In this document: positions 31,959 to 39,615 of the stretch, piece after piece | Layout of the letters: each line of letters begins with the position of its first letter | Numbering within the stretch: position 1 is the stretch's first letter | Made by a program: the position numbers and the translations under genes | Source: Moraxellaceae bacterium | GTDB lineage: Bacteria > Pseudomonadota > Gammaproteobacteria > Pseudomonadales > Moraxellaceae | Length of the DNA: 64,000 nt | Reading direction: 5' to 3' | Assembly (NCBI GenBank): GCA_020697295.1 | Contig: JAJFBF010000012.1 | Location: 1 to 64,000 of the forward strand | Notes under the pieces: generated by a model | Told to the model about the DNA's origin: nothing | What the model saw: only the letters and a program-made list of their open reading frames with translations | The model's database searches: none

Positions 31959-32147
31959 ATGAAAAACCGACGCAAAACCGCAAGCGCCAAGGCGCTGGTC
32001 TTCTCCCCGCTGTTCCGGCAACGCCAGGAAACCGCGAAAAAAGGCAAAGGCAGCTACAACCGCAGGCCCCGCAATCAGCCCACCGATTCGGGGCCTTCCT
32101 GTTTCCGGACCCCCGGCGCCCCTCGCCCCCTGGCCGCGGTTGTCTGA
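31959..32147 (+). CDS. arfA: Alternative ribosome-rescue factor ArfA
   Basis: A 62-codon frame. SPLFRQRQETAKKGKGSYNRR (positions 16-36) is diagnostic of ArfA, which recruits RF2 to ribosomes stalled on nonstop mRNA when trans-translation fails. AGAGGA precedes ATG 31959. A terminator hairpin at 32064-32096 lies inside the frame, from codon 36 on, so most transcripts should end before a stop codon. In E. coli the same design makes ArfA a tmRNA target, expressed only when tmRNA is limiting. The functional KKGKGSY core is upstream of the hairpin; the residues after about 46 look like unconserved read-through. Confidence 0.9.
   Translation: MKNRRKTASAKALVFSPLFRQRQETAKKGKGSYNRRPRNQPTDSGPSCFRTPGAPRPLAAVV
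32064..32099 (+). terminator. Intrinsic terminator inside the arfA reading frame
   Basis: Arms AGGCCCCG (32064-32071) and CGGGGCCT (32089-32096) pair perfectly. Within the loop AATC and GATT add 4 bp past a single bulged C, leaving an 8-nt loop. TTCCTGTTT follows. It would yield arfA mRNA without a stop codon. Confidence 0.75.
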
Positions 32148-32168
32148 GACCGTCCCGCCCGGCATTAT
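32140..32168 (+). promoter_or_regulatory. Candidate sigma-70 promoter of the methyltransferase gene
   Basis: TTGTCT (32140-32145) and CATTAT (32163-32168) are separated by 17 bp, beginning at the arfA stop codon. The start would be near 32175, 22 nt before ATG 32197. Confidence 0.45.
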
Positions 32169-32196
32169 CGCAGGCACTTTGCCCCCGAGTGCCGAC

Positions 32197-33048
32197 ATGA
32201 CCTCCCGCACCGACACCTCCAGCATTTCCTTCACCGCGCATTACACCGGCTACGTCTGGCACCACTACGGTCTCTCCGACGCCCATTTCGCCACCGGCCA
32301 GGGCCGACTCTACTTTGCCCTGCTGCGGCCGTTCGAACGCCTGGCGCGCTGCCTGATCGGCAGCGACATCAAGACCACGCTGCTGCAGCGCCACTTCCTG
32401 ATTGACCGCGAGCTCGAGACCCTGATCGCCGCCCATCCCGGCCTGCAAATCCTGGAGGTTGCCTGCGGCCTGTCGCCGCGCGGGCACCGCTTTACCCGCC
32501 GCCACCCGGGACTCGTCTATGTCGAAGCCGACCTGCCCGGCATGGTGGCGCGCAAACGCGTGCTGCTCGCTGATGCCGGTTCGCTGGACGCGCGCCACCG
32601 CCTTGTCACCTGCAACATCCTGGAGCGCGACACAGCCGACAGCCTGGAGCAGGTCATCGCGCGCGAATTCGATGCGCAACAGCCGCTGGTGGTGATCACC
32701 GAGGGTCTCGTGAATTATTTCGAGCTGCCCGTCATCAGCGCCGTCTGGCAACGCCTGGCGGCGACCCTTCGCGCCTTTCCCGCCGGCACCTACCTCACCG
32801 ACATCTATCCCGAAGTCCACGGGCACCGCTTCGCCGGCGCCATCCTCGCCGCCAACCGCTCGCTCAAGGTCGCCTCGCGCAGCAGCTTCAGCATGCACTT
32901 CGCCAGCGATGCCGACATGCGCGCGCACTTCGAGACCCTGGGCTTCGACCGCGCCACCGTGTTCGATCCTGACCGGGAGCAGACCGCCGCACCGGCCGCC
33001 CGCGGCGGCGCCATCGTGCGCGTGGTGCGCGCCAGCACCGGCGGCTAG
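32197..33048 (+). CDS. Class I SAM-dependent methyltransferase, leucine carboxyl methyltransferase-like
   Basis: A 283-residue protein. ILEVACGLSPRGHRFTRRHP (about 88-107) is motif I, YVEADLPGMVARKR the acidic SAM-ribose site, and VITEGLVNYFELP the region after motif IV typical of the PPM1/LCMT-like group that includes polyketide-type O-methyltransferases. The substrate is unknown. ATG 32197 is favoured; an in-frame ATG at 32140 overlaps the arfA frame and the promoter. Confidence 0.8.
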   Translation: MTSRTDTSSISFTAHYTGYVWHHYGLSDAHFATGQGRLYFALLRPFERLARCLIGSDIKTTLLQRHFLIDRELETLIAAHPGLQILEVACGLSPRGHRFTRRHPGLVYVEADLPGMVARKRVLLADAGSLDARHRLVTCNILERDTADSLEQVIAREFDAQQPLVVITEGLVNYFELPVISAVWQRLAATLRAFPAGTYLTDIYPEVHGHRFAGAILAANRSLKVASRSSFSMHFASDADMRAHFETLGFDRATVFDPDREQTAAPAARGGAIVRVVRASTGG

Positions 33049-33114
33049 CGCCGCGGCCCCTGTTTCGCCCCGGCGGCCCTTGCGCAGAGCGAATGGCCAT
33101 GCCGTTCCGCCAAT

Positions 33115-33144
33115 AAAAAGGCCGCCCTTCGGGGCGGCCCTTTT
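33115..33144. terminator. Bidirectional intrinsic terminator
   Basis: Arms GGCCGCCC and GGGCGGCC enclose a TTCG tetraloop, with five A before and CTTTT after. It ends the methyltransferase gene (plus) and may also serve the convergent cyclic-nucleotide-binding gene, whose stop is about 110 bp further on. Confidence 0.9.
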
Positions 33145-33253
33145 CAGCGCGGCAACAGCAGGACTCAGGCACCAAGCGGCTGGGGGTAACCGGGAGTTGG
33201 CACCGCGCGATCCGGTGCCGGAAGATCCGCCAGCCCGGCTCACCGGACGGGGA

Positions 33254-33892
33254 CTAGCCGGCGGCCAGCACCTCGTTCCACTTTGCCATGAGCCCGGTCA
33301 GCGCCTGGATCTGGCGATCCAGGCTCTGCAACTCCTCGAGCGACCCCTTTTCCCCGCTGAAAGTCTCCACCTTGCCCAGCGCCTGCGCCAGCGGGTGGTC
33401 GGGCGTCTGCATGCGGTAGACGTTGAGCTTCCAGCGCGTGTTGTGGGTGACCATGCGCCAAAGCGCGAGCTTGGTGCCGAGGTGGATCTGGCTGAAATCG
33501 GTGAGCTCGCCAAAAGGCGCGAAATCCGTGCCGATCAGCTGGCAACGGCCCGACTTGGGATCGGCGACGAGGGTGGCCGTGCGCGGCGACTTGCAGAGCA
33601 GCGCCAGCACGCCCAGGGCCTGGCCGGCGGACAGGTAGTTCACCGCCTTGCGCGACTTCTTGCCGTCCGGGTAGACGATGAGCTGGCCCGAGAGCAGGAA
33701 GTAGAAGATGTTGTCGCGCGCATCCTTCTCGATCACCACCTCGCCGGGTGCCGGCTCGTAGATGCTGGAATGGCGCTTGAGGATCTCCATCTGGTCAGGG
33801 TCATTGAAGATCATGTCCTTGTAGAAGGGGATGCCCGAAAGCAGGTTATCCAGCATGTCGGAGGAGTAGGTGGTGATGGGAATGGACTTCAT
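33254..33892 (-). CDS. Cyclic nucleotide-binding domain protein without DNA-binding domain
   Basis: A 212-residue protein. Residues about 35-125 form a CRP-type cNMP-binding fold (SIYEPAPGEVVIEKDARDNIF, with residues 44-64; FYFLLSGQLIVY; AGQALGVLALL; SPRTATLVA). The phosphate-binding cassette reads AGQALGVLALLCKSPRTATL, close to G-E-L-x-x-x-x-x-x-x-R-T/S-A but with ALG instead of GEL, so ligand identity is open. The C-terminal third is helical, without an HTH. ATG 33892 has AAGGAG about 8 bases upstream. It may act as a cAMP or c-di-GMP-responsive adaptor. Confidence 0.8.
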   Translation of the reverse strand: MKSIPITTYSSDMLDNLLSGIPFYKDMIFNDPDQMEILKRHSSIYEPAPGEVVIEKDARDNIFYFLLSGQLIVYPDGKKSRKAVNYLSAGQALGVLALLCKSPRTATLVADPKSGRCQLIGTDFAPFGELTDFSQIHLGTKLALWRMVTHNTRWKLNVYRMQTPDHPLAQALGKVETFSGEKGSLEELQSLDRQIQALTGLMAKWNEVLAAG

Positions 33893-34163
33893 GTCAGGTC
33901 TCCTTGAGACCCGAGCATAAGCGACGGCCAAGGGCCAAGGCAAAATCGTCAGGCGACGCAGTCGGCCCGGGTCTCACCGGCGTTGCTGATTTTGTGCCGA
34001 AGGTCACACGCGGAGGCGGCACCAGGCCCCGTGCTGCCCCGCCCTGACGAGAGGCTGCCATCGACACAACACCCCTCGCTCCGGCAAGGCACCACAGGGC
34101 CGGCCTGGCCGGGCATCTGCCACGACGCGGTTCAACCCCGCCGTGCAGACGGCCAGCCGCGTC
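33893..34163. other. Intergenic region, nothing recognised
   Basis: These 271 bases lie between the stop of one minus-strand gene and the start of the next. No convincing frame, RNA gene or terminator was found; the promoter of the cyclic-nucleotide-binding gene must be here. Confidence 0.4.
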
Positions 34164-34919
34164 TCAGGCCCGGGGCTTCTCCAGCAGCCAGATATAGCCC
34201 GGCATCAACCAGTAGGCATAGGTGGCGATCAGATTGATCACGATGTGCTTGAGGCCGGAAGGCGGAATCATGTAGTCCACGCCGAAGCGGGCCGGATCCC
34301 GCGCCAGTGGCCGGGTGTAGTCGTGCAGGGTGAAACGGGATACCAGGCGGCGCAGTCCCCAGCAGGTGAAATGCAGCTCGTGGTAATGGCTGGCCTTGCC
34401 GGCCCAGCGCACATAGCGGTGCGCCAGCGCGCGCGGCAGCACCGACAGCAGCGGCAGGTTGTAGTGCGGCTCGTTCCACATGAGGCGGTTGCCGGCGGCG
34501 AAATAGCAGAGGCCGCCCGGCTTCAGCACGCGATGGATCTCGGCCATCATGCGCGCCGCGTCGGGCACGTGCTCGTAGACCTGCGAACACACCACCACGT
34601 CGAAGCTGGCCTCGGGAAAGTCCAGCTGCAGGGCGTCGCCCAGGCGGAGCTCGAGATTGGGACGGGAGTAGCGATCCTGCGCGAAGCGGATGGCGTTTTC
34701 GTCGATGTCGATGCCGACGACGCGACCGAAGTGCTGCGCCAGGTGGTCGTCGATGATGCCGGCGGAGCCGCCGACGTTGAGCAGGACCATGTCGCCCAGG
34801 CGATCGCCGGCGAAGTCGGCGATGACGCGGACCATGGTCTCCGCCTTGCGGGTTCGCCCCTGCACGTCGAACATGGCGTGGCTGTTGACGGAAAAATCGT
34901 ACTGGTAACCGCGGTCCAT
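34164..34919 (-). CDS. Class I SAM-dependent methyltransferase
   Basis: A 251-residue methyltransferase. VLLNVGGSAGIIDDHLAQ (about 44-61) is motif I, VVGIDIDENAIRFA the ribose-binding acidic strand, FDVVVCSQVYEHVPDAARM motif IV, and IHRVLKPGGLCYFA motif V-VI. The C-terminal 100 residues add an aromatic-rich substrate cap and hydrophobic stretch (HIVINLIATYAYWLMPGYIW), suggesting a membrane-near or lipid-linked substrate. No sugar-biosynthesis genes are adjacent. Confidence 0.82.
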   Translation of the reverse strand: MDRGYQYDFSVNSHAMFDVQGRTRKAETMVRVIADFAGDRLGDMVLLNVGGSAGIIDDHLAQHFGRVVGIDIDENAIRFAQDRYSRPNLELRLGDALQLDFPEASFDVVVCSQVYEHVPDAARMMAEIHRVLKPGGLCYFAAGNRLMWNEPHYNLPLLSVLPRALAHRYVRWAGKASHYHELHFTCWGLRRLVSRFTLHDYTRPLARDPARFGVDYMIPPSGLKHIVINLIATYAYWLMPGYIWLLEKPRA

Positions 34920-35009
34920 CCTGATCCTGCCTGCTGCCGGCCAAACGGGCGGGCGCCGGCCCCCGCGGCGCGGCGGGCCCGGCGGCCATGCTACCCCGAC
35001 CCGGCCCCC

Positions 35010-35037
35010 AAAAAGAACCGCCCCTCGAGGGGGCGGT
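35010..35037 (-). terminator. Intrinsic terminator of the hydrolase-PilZ gene
   Basis: Arms ACCGCCCC (35017-35024) and GGGGCGGT (35030-35037); on the minus strand the hairpin is followed by TTCTTTTT. It lies 5 bp after the stop at 35042. Confidence 0.85.
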
Positions 35038-35041
35038 GTCG

Positions 35042-36346
35042 TCAGCTGTAGATCGTCCGGATCTTCTGCTGCCCGCCGGTCACATCCTGTTCAGCGGGTC
35101 TCCGGAAAAAACGCTCGTCGTCGAGCAGCCCCTTGAGCTCTTCGGCCAGCTCGAAGCTGCCGTGCTTGAACAGGCAGCGCATGTGCTTGCCGTCCTGCTC
35201 GAACACCAGCATCTCGATGCGCAGTGCCGTTCCCTCGGGGCAGAGCACGAGGTCGCGGGCGTGCTTCTCCAGGGGCGAATCGGTGTGGTCGAACTCGAGC
35301 ACGCAGCCAAAGAAATTAAGGTCGCGCATGCGCACCTTCATGTCGATGGACAGCGAACCGTCGAGCTGGGAAAAGCTGATCACGCGGGCATGCGGATTCA
35401 CCGGCACGTAGCGCGGCTCGCCACGACGCTCCAGGGACTCGCACTGGTGCCGGTTCAGCACCTCGATGCCCGGCAGGGTGCGCAGGTCGTCGCCGCGCAG
35501 GAAAGCCGAGAACATGCCCACCGATTCGTCACGCTTCTCCAGCTGCGCCACGTGATCGGCGCCCTTGATGAGCGCGAAGGTGGCGTTGGGGCAGCGCGCG
35601 GCGAAGTGGGCGTTTTCATAGGGCAGCGTGAAGCTGTCGAACTCGCCCGTCGCCACCAGGGTGTCGCAGGTGGGATAGCCGAGGATGGACTCCACCTCGA
35701 GCAGGCGGCGCGCATTGATACGGTAACGGGCCTGCTCGTTCTCGTGGAAGCCACGCATCTGGCGATGGAAGAGCTTGCGCGTGATGTCGCTGATTTCCGT
35801 TTCCTTCAGGCGCGCGTGATTGACCAGGTAGAGCACCACGGCCTGGCCGAATTCGTCGAGGCGGTTTTCATCCAGTACCTTCACCGATTCCTCGAGCAGC
35901 ATGCGCCAGGACTTGCGCGGGCGTACCACGATGCCGGTGACGATGAGCTTGTGGATATGCGCGGGCCGCTTGTAGGCGTAGGTGGAGGCCACCACGGAGC
36001 CCAGCGACAGGCCCATCAGCGAGACCTTCTCGAGGCCGGCATGCTGGGTCCACTGGAACAGGAGGTCGGCGAGGTCTTCCATGCCCAGGTCGGGCGCGAG
36101 CTGGTCGTTGTTCCCGAGCGAGGGCAGGTCGACGAGGATGACGGGCACCTCGTTGAGGATCTGCTCCACGCAGTACTTGTAGGAATTGAAATTCTGGAAA
36201 GCGCCGCCCAGCACGATCAGCGGGGTCTTGTGCGCGTTTTCGGGCTGGCTGAAGGCCAGGTAGTCGACCCGCCACTTGCCGATGAAGTCCTGGCGGGGGG
36301 CCTGTTTCAGCGAGGAACGGGTATAGGGCTCGTAGCCTGCGGCCAT
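35042..36346 (-). CDS. Alpha/beta hydrolase fused to a C-terminal PilZ-like domain
   Basis: A 434-residue two-domain protein. Residues about 20-290 are an alpha/beta hydrolase: LGGAFQNFNSY as oxyanion-side loop, GLSLGS with nucleophile S114, and GADHVAQLE with H265. Residues about 305-410 look like PilZ: RRGEPRY gives the RxxxR c-di-GMP motif (R308, R312) and RDLNFFGCVLEF (342-347) replaces the usual D/N-x-S-x-x-G with D-L-N-F-F-G. c-di-GMP could therefore control an esterase or acyl-transfer reaction. Binding is inferred, since the second motif has Asn in place of Ser. The hydrolase part recalls lipid or polyester hydrolases. Confidence 0.8.
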   Translation of the reverse strand: MAAGYEPYTRSSLKQAPRQDFIGKWRVDYLAFSQPENAHKTPLIVLGGAFQNFNSYKYCVEQILNEVPVILVDLPSLGNNDQLAPDLGMEDLADLLFQWTQHAGLEKVSLMGLSLGSVVASTYAYKRPAHIHKLIVTGIVVRPRKSWRMLLEESVKVLDENRLDEFGQAVVLYLVNHARLKETEISDITRKLFHRQMRGFHENEQARYRINARRLLEVESILGYPTCDTLVATGEFDSFTLPYENAHFAARCPNATFALIKGADHVAQLEKRDESVGMFSAFLRGDDLRTLPGIEVLNRHQCESLERRGEPRYVPVNPHARVISFSQLDGSLSIDMKVRMRDLNFFGCVLEFDHTDSPLEKHARDLVLCPEGTALRIEMLVFEQDGKHMRCLFKHGSFELAEELKGLLDDERFFRRPAEQDVTGGQQKIRTIYS

Positions 36347-36659
36347 GATGGCTTCTTCCTGTTTTCGTCCTGGGTGGCCGCCATCCGGCGGTCCTGTTTT
36401 TCTTGGTCTTACCCCGAAGGGGGCGCCACCTGCGTGTGCGGCGCTTTCTTATTGCCCGGGGGGTCGATGCTATCACCGCTGTCGCAGCCTGCCCAAGGGG
36501 CCTTTCAGGCCAGGCCCCTAGCCCGAAAGGACTGACTTGACGGGCGGTTCGCCCGGTCCGACTGATGGCCGGCGGCCGGCCCAGGGACCTTCTGGCAACG
36601 GTGGGGGCGAAGGCCCGTTCCCGCTATACTTCGCCGCCTGGATTACCACCGAGGTCCTT
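36347..36659. promoter_or_regulatory. Divergent regulatory region: hydrolase-PilZ (minus) and proA (plus)
   Basis: A 313-bp gap. TATACT at 36625-36630 is the best proA -10, with no good -35. Two hairpins are seen: GGGGCCT-N8-AGGCCCC (36497-36518) and CGGGCG-GTT-CGCCCG (36541-36555). No gene is visible; the proA frame is open upstream but unlike ProA. Confidence 0.4.
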
Positions 36660-37928
36660 GTGAACAGCCCGCTTGACGTCACCGCCTACCTGCAGACCCT
36701 GGGTCGCGCCGCCCGCGCCGCCTCGCGCACCACCGCCCGCGCCAGCACCCGGGAGAAAAACGCCGCCCTCCAGGCTGTCCATGACGCCCTGGCCGCCGCG
36801 CAGGCAGAGGTCATGGCCGCCAACGCCCGGGATGTGGAAGCCGGCCGTGCCAACGGCCTCGATGCCGCCATGCTGGACCGCCTCACCATCAACGAGAAGA
36901 CCTTCGCCGGCATGCTCGAAGGCCTGCGCCAGGTCATGGACCTGGCCGACCCGGTGGGCGCCATCACCGACCTCGTCTACCGCCCCTCCGGCATCCAGGT
37001 CGGCAAGATGCGCGTGCCCCTCGGCGTCATCGGCATCATCTACGAATCGCGCCCCAACGTGACGCTGGAAGCGGCCGCGCTCTGCCTGAAGTCCGGCAAC
37101 GCCACCATCCTGCGCGGCGGCTCCGAGGCCATCCACTCCAACCAGGCCATCGCCGCCTGCATCCAGGCCGGCCTGGAGAAGGCGGGCATGCCGCGCGAGG
37201 CCGTGCAGGTGGTGGCGACCACCGACCGCGCCGCAGTCTCCGCCCTCATCACCATGCCCGAATTCGTCGACGTCATCGTGCCCCGCGGCGGCAAGGGCCT
37301 GATCGAGCGCATCTCGACCGAGGCGCGCGTGCCCGTGATCTACCACCTGGACGGCAACTGCCACGTCTTCATCGAGCGCGAGGCGGATCTCGCCAAGGCC
37401 GTGCCCGTGGCCCTCAATGCCAAGACCCACCGCTATGGCGTCTGCAACGCCATGGAATCGCTGCTGCTCGATGCGCCCGTGGCCGAGGCCGCGCTCAAGG
37501 CGCTGGCGCCGCTCTACCGTGAGAAAGGCGTGGAACTGCGCGGCTGCGAGAAGACACGCGCCTTCCTGCCCGACGCCGTGGCCGCCACGGAAGCCGACTG
37601 GTCCGAGGAATACCTGGCACCGGTACTGGCCATCAAGGTCGTCGACGGACTGGACGAGGCCATTGCCCACATCAACCGCTACGGCTCGCACCACACCGAC
37701 AGCATCCTCACCGAGAACGTGACCAAGGCGCGACGCTTCCTCAACGAGGTCGACTCCAGCTCGGTCATGGTGAATGCCTCCACCCGCTTCGCCGACGGCT
37801 TCGAGTACGGCCTGGGCGCGGAAATCGGCATTTCCACCAACAAGATCCATGCTCGCGGCCCGGTGGGCCTGGAGGGCCTGACCTCGCAGAAATGGGTGGT
37901 GCTGGGCGACGGGCACATCCGTCAGTGA
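36660..37928 (+). CDS. proA: Gamma-glutamyl phosphate reductase
   Basis: A 422-residue aldehyde-dehydrogenase-fold enzyme of proline synthesis; it reduces gamma-glutamyl phosphate to glutamate semialdehyde with [26 protein letters not shown], positions about 121-141, is the NADP-binding strand. [14 protein letters not shown] holds the catalytic cysteine, and [20 protein letters not shown] is the C-terminal signature. Start is GTG 36660 with GAGG 5 bases upstream; the length then matches E. coli ProA (417). nadD overlaps its stop by 4 bp. Confidence 0.96.
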   Translation: MNSPLDVTAYLQTLGRAARAASRTTARASTREKNAALQAVHDALAAAQAEVMAANARDVEAGRANGLDAAMLDRLTINEKTFAGMLEGLRQVMDLADPVGAITDLVYRPSGIQVGKMRVPLGVIGIIYESRPNVTLEAAALCLKSGNATILRGGSEAIHSNQAIAACIQAGLEKAGMPREAVQVVATTDRAAVSALITMPEFVDVIVPRGGKGLIERISTEARVPVIYHLDGNCHVFIEREADLAKAVPVALNAKTHRYGVCNAMESLLLDAPVAEAALKALAPLYREKGVELRGCEKTRAFLPDAVAATEADWSEEYLAPVLAIKVVDGLDEAIAHINRYGSHHTDSILTENVTKARRFLNEVDSSSVMVNASTRFADGFEYGLGAEIGISTNKIHARGPVGLEGLTSQKWVVLGDGHIRQ

Positions 37929-38617
37929 TAGGGCTCTACGGCGGCTCCTTCGATCCGGTGCACCAGGGCCATGTGGCCACGGCGGCGGAGCTGCGCGAGC
38001 ATTTCGGCTTTCGCGAGATCCGCTTCCTGCCGGCGGCCCGCTCGCCCCTCAAGGGCGCGGCGACGGCCGACCGCCACCGGCTGGCGATGCTGGAGCGGGC
38101 CCTCTCGGGGCAGCCCGGCCTGGTCATCGACGCCCGCGAGCTGGACCGCCCCGCGCCCTCCTATACCATCGACACCCTGCGCCAGGTGCGCGCCGAGCTC
38201 GGCCCGGACGAGGCCCTGGTCTTTATCCTGGGCCTGGACAGCTTCCTGGAGCTGCCGCGCTGGAAGGACTGGCAGTCCCTGACCGACTTCGCCCACCTGC
38301 TCGTGATCGGCCGCCCCGGCAGCGCCTGGCCAGCCGGCCTGGCGCCCGCCGGGGAGACGGCCCCCGGCGCCGGCAGTGCCGCCGACCCCGCCCTCCTCGC
38401 CTGGCTCACGCCCCGCCTGGCGCGGGATCCGGCCCGCCTCGCCGCGGCTCCGTCCGGGACCGTGTTCCTGGCCGCCACCGCCCCGCATGACATCGCCAGC
38501 CGGCATGTCCGGGCCGCCGTTCGCGCCGGCCGGCCTACAAGTGGCTGGCTCGCCCCCGCTGTGCGGGACTATATTGACCATCACCATGTTTACTGCGGAG
38601 AAGCAGACCCCCAATGA
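37925..38617 (+). CDS. nadD: Nicotinate-nucleotide adenylyltransferase
   Basis: A 230-residue enzyme that adenylates nicotinate mononucleotide in NAD synthesis. [14 protein letters not shown] is the nucleotidyltransferase N-terminus with the HxGH motif, [11 protein letters not shown] the family signature, and [17 protein letters not shown] the substrate loop. The start is a GTG inside GTGA, overlapping the proA stop, so translation is probably coupled. Its stop overlaps rsfS (ATGA). Confidence 0.95.
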   Translation: MIGLYGGSFDPVHQGHVATAAELREHFGFREIRFLPAARSPLKGAATADRHRLAMLERALSGQPGLVIDARELDRPAPSYTIDTLRQVRAELGPDEALVFILGLDSFLELPRWKDWQSLTDFAHLLVIGRPGSAWPAGLAPAGETAPGAGSAADPALLAWLTPRLARDPARLAAAPSGTVFLAATAPHDIASRHVRAAVRAGRPTSGWLAPAVRDYIDHHHVYCGEADPQ

Positions 38618-38976
38618 AAGAATACGATGCCGTGACCCAGCAGCTCCTCGATACCGCCCTCGACGCCCTCTCGGACCTCAAAGCCAAGGATGTCGTCTCC
38701 CTGGATGTCCGCGCCATGACCAGCCTGGCCGACGTCATGGTGATCGCTTCCGGCACCTCTTCCCGCCATGTGAAATCCCTGGCCGACAATGTCGTCGAGA
38801 AGATCAAGGCGGCCGGCTTCCGCCCGCTGGGCCAGGAAGGCGAGCGCGACTCCGAATGGATCCTGATCGACCTGGCCGGCGTCATCGTGCACGTGATGCT
38901 TCCCGCCACCCGCGCCTTCTATGATCTCGAGCGTCTCTGGACCCCGGCCCCGGCGGCCGTCGCGGCCCGTTCCTGA
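38614..38976 (+). CDS. rsfS: Ribosomal silencing factor RsfS
   Basis: A 120-residue protein of the Iojap/DUF143 family. [20 protein letters not shown], positions about 26-45, [13 protein letters not shown] and [18 protein letters not shown] are the conserved blocks. It binds L14 and blocks subunit joining in starvation. It overlaps nadD by 4 bp and precedes rlmH by 12 bp. Confidence 0.96.
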   Translation: MKEYDAVTQQLLDTALDALSDLKAKDVVSLDVRAMTSLADVMVIASGTSSRHVKSLADNVVEKIKAAGFRPLGQEGERDSEWILIDLAGVIVHVMLPATRAFYDLERLWTPAPAAVAARS

Positions 38977-38988
38977 GTCGCCCCGCGC

Positions 38989-39456
38989 ATGCGCCTGCGC
39001 CTGCTGGCGGTCGGTACCCGCATGCCCGGCTGGGTTGAGGAAGGGTTTGCCGAGTACGCCAAGCGACTTTCCGGCGACATCAGCCTGGAGCTGGTCGAGA
39101 TCACGGCCGGCAAGCGCTCCAAGGGCGCCGACCTCGCCCGTCTCAAGGACCAGGAGGGCGAGGCCCTCCTCGCCGCCCTGCGCCCCCAGGAGCGCGTGAT
39201 CGCCCTGGATGTGCTGGGCCGCACGCTTTCCACGGACGACCTCGCCGATACTCTCAAGGACTGGCAGGTCGACGGCCGGCCGGCAGCCCTGCTGGTGGGC
39301 GGCCCGGAGGGCCTGAGCCGCGCCGCGCTGGCGCGGGCCGACGAGAAGTGGTCGCTTTCGCGGCTGACCCTGCCGCATCCGCTGGTGCGCATCGTCGTCG
39401 CCGAGCAGTTCTACCGGGCCTGGAGCCTGCTCAAGGGCCACCCCTACCATCGTTGA
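38989..39456 (+). CDS. rlmH: 23S rRNA (pseudouridine1915-N3)-methyltransferase
   Basis: A 155-residue SPOUT-class enzyme. The N-terminus [20 protein letters not shown], the knot loop [17 protein letters not shown], and the C-terminal [17 protein letters not shown] are diagnostic. It methylates a 23S pseudouridine in assembled ribosomes. It is last of the proA-nadD-rsfS-rlmH group. Confidence 0.97.
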   Translation: MRLRLLAVGTRMPGWVEEGFAEYAKRLSGDISLELVEITAGKRSKGADLARLKDQEGEALLAALRPQERVIALDVLGRTLSTDDLADTLKDWQVDGRPAALLVGGPEGLSRAALARADEKWSLSRLTLPHPLVRIVVAEQFYRAWSLLKGHPYHR

Positions 39457-39615
39457 CCGGGGCGCTGGCGCCATCCCCGCCGCACCTTCGCCGCCTGGGG
39501 TGGCTGTCACCGGGGCGCCACCGGGGCCTCTCGTCACCAAGCCACAACACAAAACGATATAGCTTTTACCAGTGGCCTTACGGACAATCGCCGGCTTGAG
39601 CGGTTTTTATTAGTT
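39457..39615. promoter_or_regulatory. Region upstream of mrdA
   Basis: 159 bp, with an AT-rich stretch at 39543-39570 that may hold the mrdA promoter. No box pair is convincing. TTTTTATTAG directly before ATG 39616 gives no Shine-Dalgarno. Confidence 0.35.

Noticed and set aside
36537-36659. Upstream extension of proA
   Set aside because: The extra 41 residues look unlike ProA; GTG 36660 has a good ribosome site and gives the family length.
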